Positions 14,596 through 17,761 of a stretch of DNA of 17,761 nt are shown here, piece after piece. Both the position numbers and the translations under genes were made by a program. Origin of the DNA: JANWKA01 sp035533815 (GTDB lineage Bacteria; Bacteroidota; Bacteroidia; Chitinophagales; Chitinophagaceae); assembly GCA_035533815.1 (NCBI GenBank), contig DATLTB010000118.1, positions 1-17,761 of the forward strand. Reading direction: 5' to 3'. Under the pieces are notes generated by a model that was not told the DNA's origin, ran no database searches, and worked only from the letters and a program-made list of their open reading frames with translations. Within the stretch, counting starts at the first letter, position 1, and every line of letters starts with the position of its first letter.

Positions 14596-15855
14596 ATGGG
14601 TACGGAGATCATATGCCCCAGCTGCAACACCAGGTTTGTGCTTGAAGATGCCATCTCAGCTGAGATCCAGAAGGAAATGCGAAATAAAATGGAAACGGAA
14701 TGGCGGAAACGCGTGGAAAGCCTCCAGGCTGAAAAAAATCAGGTAACCAGGGAAAAAGAAGATTTGGAAAAACAAAAATTACTGCAACAAACTTTCCTCG
14801 AGGAAAAAATCAGGGATATTAAAAAGGAATCCATGGATGAAGCAGGAATTAAAGCCCGTGAGGATTCAGCTGCAATAATCAGGAACCTGGAAGAGGAAAA
14901 GCAACTCAAACTTCTACAAATACAGGAAATGCAGATTAGAGAGTTGGATTTGCTGCGCGAAAAATCTGCTTTAGAACAGCGACAAAAAGATTTCGACCGG
15001 GAACTGGAAAAAAAATTACTGGAGAGCAGGATGGAGATAGAAGAACATGCAGCCAGAAGGGAAAGGGAAATCAGTGACCTTAAAATAAAAGAAATGCAAA
15101 AGAAGCTGGATGACCAGACCAGGCTTGCTGATGAGATGAAGCGGAAGGCGGACCAGGGTTCCATGCAATTGCAGGGGGAGGTTCAGGAACTTGCCCTGGA
15201 GGAATTATTAAGAAACAGCTTCCCCTTTGACGAGGTCCAAGAGATAGGCAAGGGGAAAAAAGGAGCGGATTGTGTATTAGTGGTCAGGAATGCATTTGGG
15301 CAGCAGTGCGGGAAAATCGTTTTTGAAAGTAAACGGACTCAGGATTTTGGGCCATCATGGATTGAAAAAGTGAAGATGGATATGCAGATCATTAATGCGG
15401 ATATGGCTGTCATAGTCACCCAAGCAATGCCAAAGGATATGGATGAGAGATTTGGCCACCGGGAAGGTGTATGGATTTGTTCCTTTGCGGATGTAAAAAG
15501 TTTAACCCTGGCATTCCGTGACGGACTGATAAAGCTCTTCACTGCCTCGAAAAGCCAGGAAAACAGGGGAGAAAAAATGCAGATGTTGTATGGATATCTG
15601 ACCAGCAATGAATTCACCAACCAGTGGGGGGCAATTCGGGAAGGTTTCCACATGATGCAGCAATCCATCCAGAAGGAAAGGGATGCGATGGAAAAACTTT
15701 GGAAGTCCAGGGAAAAACAATTGGAAAAAGTGCTATTGAATGCTGCGCATATTCAGGGATCCATAGAAGGTATTGCTGGTCGTAATGCTGTGGATCTTAA
15801 TCTGTTGGGTGGAGAAAGTGAAGAAAGCTTGTTGGGAAACCCCATCAAAGGCTAA
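14596..15855 (+). CDS. DUF2130 protein with long coiled coil and PD-(D/E)xK-like core
   Basis: This 419-residue protein starts with a single C7-x-x-C10 (half of a zinc ribbon). A highly charged coiled coil follows (about 20-195), rich in Glu, Lys, Gln and Arg, and then the DUF2130 domain (about 200-370). That domain has G-K-G-K-K-G-A-D225-C, F-E244-S-K246-R and W-I-E-K-V-K-x-D-M. The Asp plus E-x-K arrangement fits a PD-(D/E)xK nuclease-like fold, which I believe is where DUF2130 is placed, but no activity is established to my knowledge. A second helical stretch near the C-terminus (Q-K-E-R-D-A-M-E-K-L-W-K) suggests self-assembly. It is monocistronic. Its 3' end overlaps the convergent aroQ gene by 11 bases. 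The family call is strong; nuclease function is inference. Confidence 0.9.
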   Translation: MGTEIICPSCNTRFVLEDAISAEIQKEMRNKMETEWRKRVESLQAEKNQVTREKEDLEKQKLLQQTFLEEKIRDIKKESMDEAGIKAREDSAAIIRNLEEEKQLKLLQIQEMQIRELDLLREKSALEQRQKDFDRELEKKLLESRMEIEEHAARREREISDLKIKEMQKKLDDQTRLADEMKRKADQGSMQLQGEVQELALEELLRNSFPFDEVQEIGKGKKGADCVLVVRNAFGQQCGKIVFESKRTQDFGPSWIEKVKMDMQIINADMAVIVTQAMPKDMDERFGHREGVWICSFADVKSLTLAFRDGLIKLFTASKSQENRGEKMQMLYGYLTSNEFTNQWGAIREGFHMMQQSIQKERDAMEKLWKSREKQLEKVLLNAAHIQGSIEGIAGRNAVDLNLLGGESEESLLGNPIKG

Positions 15856-16261
15856 AATATCTTATTCCCAGTTCATATCCCTCCAATCCCAACCCGCAGA
15901 TGCTCCCCCTGCATTTAGGGGCGATCAAAGAAAAATGCCTGAACTCTTCCCGGGAAAAAATATTACTGATATGAATTTCAATCACCGGAGCTTTAATGGC
16001 AGCTACTGCATCCCGAATAGCCACTGAGGTATGGGTATACCCCCCTGCATTCAGCAATATCCCCTGATGATCCGAACCTACCCGCTGGAGCTCATTTATG
16101 ATTTCCCCTTCAATATTACTTTGAAAATAAGTCAGGTTTATACCGGGAAATACCTGGTTAAGGTGCGTAAGGTATGCGGGGAAAGTCATCGCTCCATATA
16201 CTTCCGGCTCCCGGGTTCCCAGGAGGTTCAGGTTTGGTCCATTAATAATAGAAATATTCAT
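15845..16261 (-). CDS. aroQ: Type II 3-dehydroquinate dehydratase
   Basis: This enzyme of the shikimate pathway converts 3-dehydroquinate to 3-dehydroshikimate by the type II (anti-elimination) mechanism, in a cytosolic dodecamer. From the ATG at 16261 the protein has 138 residues, normal for the family. All key elements are present: I-I-N-G-P-N-L-N-L-L-G at the start, R17 and Y22 in R-E-P-E-V-Y-G, Q-S-N-I-E-G, N71-A-G-G-Y-T-H77-T-S, E-I-H97-I-S-N, and the closing G-L-G-x-x-G-Y. I chose this ATG because M-N-I-S-I-I-N-G-P-N matches the usual N-terminus; the frame extends only to a TTG three codons upstream. It follows ubiX by 50 bases on the same strand, and the two may be co-transcribed. Confidence 0.96.
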   Translation of the reverse strand: MNISIINGPNLNLLGTREPEVYGAMTFPAYLTHLNQVFPGINLTYFQSNIEGEIINELQRVGSDHQGILLNAGGYTHTSVAIRDAVAAIKAPVIEIHISNIFSREEFRHFSLIAPKCRGSICGLGLEGYELGIRYFSL

Positions 16262-16311
16262 AGTATTCAATAAATTCCTATCCTATTTCCCCATTAATCC
16301 CAATTTGTCTC

Positions 16312-16869
16312 CTACCTTCCCCACCGGAATGTTTGCTGTTGAAGTCCTGCAAGATCAATGATTCGGTCCACCACAGTCCCTGCAATGGCTTCCGGAGTTT
16401 CCGGCCTGGAATAAAAGGAAGGCGATGCAGGGCAAATGATTCCCCCGGCCTCAGTTACTGTTTTCATATTATTGATGTGAATCAGGTTATATGGAGTATC
16501 CCTGATGACACAAATAAGTCTCCTTCTTTCCTTGAGCATGACATCCGCAGCCCGGGTAATCAGGTCGCCTGAAGTCCCAGATGCGATCCGGCCCAGGGTG
16601 CCCATGGAGCAAGGACAGATGATCATAATATCATAACAACCGGAACCCGATGCGAAAGGAGCCTGGAAATCCTGTTGGGAATAATTTTTAAACTCGTATT
16701 GATTATATGCTTTATCACCAATTTCTGTATCCCAGACTTTCCGTGCATTTTCGGTCATCACCAGGGATAACTCTTCCACCTGACTTTTTAGAAAGACCAG
16801 TTTATCCAGCAGGAGCTTGGCATATACCGATCCGCTGGCTCCAGTGACTGCTATGACGAACTTTTTCAT
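16312..16869 (-). CDS. ubiX: UbiX-family flavin prenyltransferase
   Basis: This 185-residue enzyme joins dimethylallyl phosphate to reduced FMN, making prenylated FMN, the cofactor of UbiD-type decarboxylases used in quinone and aromatic acid metabolism. Visible motifs are the N-terminal FMN loop T-G-A-S-G-S (9-14), C-P-C-S-M-G-T-L (85-92) that contacts flavin and substrate, R-D-T-P-Y-N (123-128, usually R-E-T-P-L), H131-I-N-N-M, and the C-terminal F-Y-S-R-P (152-156). Length is normal. No ubiD gene lies in the window. Pairing with aroQ on the same strand is compatible with aromatic/quinone biosynthesis, though the link may be only positional. Confidence 0.94.
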   Translation of the reverse strand: MKKFVIAVTGASGSVYAKLLLDKLVFLKSQVEELSLVMTENARKVWDTEIGDKAYNQYEFKNYSQQDFQAPFASGSGCYDIMIICPCSMGTLGRIASGTSGDLITRAADVMLKERRRLICVIRDTPYNLIHINNMKTVTEAGGIICPASPSFYSRPETPEAIAGTVVDRIIDLAGLQQQTFRWGR

Positions 16870-17447
16870 AAGCAGTATAAAACTACATAAAATATATGGC
16901 AGACTTGATCATCGGAGAATTAAACGGGTACATAGCGCATAATTAAACAAGCATGTATTGATGCGAGCCCTATTCAGATAATGCGAAAGTTTGCGGTATC
17001 TTTCCTGTGCACCGCAACAAAACTGGAATTTTGGAGTCAGCCAACCGGATGGTGAAGCGGCTTTGCTGATGTGATCCTTCCAGGGCAACCAAGCCTCCTG
17101 GATGAATTGCAGGAATATACCATCAGAGAGAGGGAAATAGCCAGCAATAGGAAGCAGGCAGTTTTTCTTATAGATTTCATTTTAGTTCAGGTTAGGTTAA
17201 TCATTAGATCAGGTTATGCCTATAAACGGCAATCTATAACACAAATTTATAATAATTTAATCATTTTTCTGTCTTTTATATCACTTTAGATATGAATTAA
17301 TTATATGTAAGGAATGTTTCCGGCCTTAAATCACCTCCCCTGAATGCATACCTGGGAAACAAAACTATTTTTAAATTTCTGTGCTTCCTGCATACATTTA
17401 GGATTGGTAACTATATACTTACTGGGGCTAATTAGGTATTTTTGTTT
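16870..17447. other. Intergenic region upstream of ubiX and of the TnpB gene
   Basis: About 580 bases without a convincing gene. A 72-codon frame from a GTG at 17071 has no recognisable family and a low-complexity end, so I do not call it. The distal part (about 17290-17447) should include the left end of the TnpB-bearing element. An imperfect pair GTTTCC (17316-17321) and GGAAAC (17355-17360) could belong to its end hairpin, but the element boundary cannot be fixed. Confidence 0.35.
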
Positions 17448-17761
17448 ATGCTCAAAGCCTACAAATACAGGATTTATCCGACCAAAGAGCAACAGGAGCT
17501 GATGAATAAGACTTTTGGCTGCACCCGGTATGTGTATAATACCTGTTTGTATCTTCGAAAATGGTTATGGGAACGCCGTCAATCCATTAGTGCTTTTGAT
17601 CTGATGAAACAATTAGCTGAAGCAAAAAAAGAAATATCGTGGCTCAGGGAACCCGACAGCCAGTCCCTGAATACGGCCATATTGAACATGGATAAAGCCT
17701 ATCAGCATTTCTTTAGAGGAGGGGGATTTCCCAACTATAAAAAACGGGGAGGACATCAGTC
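17448..17761 (+). CDS. tnpB: TnpB/OrfB of the IS200/IS605 group, 5' part only
   Basis: From the ATG at 17448 to the window edge a frame of 104 codons stays open. Its start, M-L-K-A-Y-K-Y-R-I-Y-P-T-K-E-Q-Q then F-G-C-T-R-Y-V-Y-N, is the classic N-terminal helix-turn-helix of OrfB_IS605 proteins. It continues with L-x-x-A-x-x-x-F-F-R and F-P-x-Y-K-K-R. TnpB is an RNA-guided DNA endonuclease that keeps its transposon in place, guided by an RNA from the right end of the element. The RuvC catalytic residues and zinc ribbon lie beyond the window. No TnpA (Y1 transposase) gene is visible upstream, so this may be an IS1341-type, TnpB-only element. Intactness cannot be judged. Confidence 0.9.
   Translation, partial: MLKAYKYRIYPTKEQQELMNKTFGCTRYVYNTCLYLRKWLWERRQSISAFDLMKQLAEAKKEISWLREPDSQSLNTAILNMDKAYQHFFRGGGFPNYKKRGGHQ

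Noticed and set aside
14739..15164. Minus-strand Ser-rich 141-codon frame inside DUF2130
   Set aside because: Ser/Cys/Phe-rich composition is the expected shadow of a Glu/Lys-rich coiled coil on the other strand.
16262..16270. TTG start three codons upstream of the aroQ ATG
   Set aside because: The ATG at 16261 gives the normal family N-terminus; the TTG extension adds three residues with no support.
17071..17289. Plus-strand 72-codon frame between ubiX and tnpB
   Set aside because: It has a GTG start, no family resemblance and an AT-driven hydrophobic end; not called as a gene.
1..17761. CRISPR array, tRNA or rRNA genes
   Set aside because: No regularly spaced direct repeats and no cloverleaf or rRNA-like segments were seen in any gap.

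Overview
The window looks like chromosome from a member of the Bacteroidota. It is moderately AT-rich, has AT-rich gaps between genes, and lacks clear Shine-Dalgarno sequences at most starts. It carries protein types common in that phylum: WD40 propellers, a kinase-like/ATPase/cyclase giant, DUF4231 and DUF2130. The phylum call is inference from gene content; there is no rRNA or marker gene to settle it.

Layout. Positions 1-2310 form an AT-rich accessory stretch of small or possibly truncated genes: a seven-blade WD40 propeller lacking an ATG start (-), a Sel1/TPR-like ORF (+) and a small phage-type protein (-). Next is a divergent pair separated by about 340 bases: a two-TM DUF4231/SLATT-type membrane protein (-) and a patatin-like phospholipase with an intact Ser-Asp dyad (+). 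Both families are known as effectors or accessory proteins in bacterial conflict systems. A 5.1-kb gene (-, 4285-9366) encodes a degenerate kinase domain, an AAA/STAND-type ATPase, a helical TPR-like region, GAF and a class III adenylate cyclase.

Positions 9640-13786 hold a four-gene redox block of two converging operons. One (+) has an internally duplicated membrane-anchored protein of unknown family followed 10 bases later by a DyP-type heme peroxidase. The other (-) has a catalase-like heme protein overlapping a SnoaL-like protein. The stop codons of DyP and SnoaL interlock. The region between the cyclase and this block carries three alternating copies of a 7-bp inverted repeat, a plausible operator. 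I consider this block the most interesting part of the window. It may be a heme-dependent hydroperoxide or lipid-oxidation module, but the substrate cannot be read from sequence.

Positions 13787-14595 have no convincing gene, though there are open-frame fragments that may be gene remains. Then come a DUF2130 protein (+), and ubiX followed by aroQ (-), which are housekeeping enzymes for prenylated-FMN synthesis and the shikimate pathway. After about 580 non-coding bases the window ends inside the 5' part of a TnpB/OrfB gene of the IS200/IS605 group.
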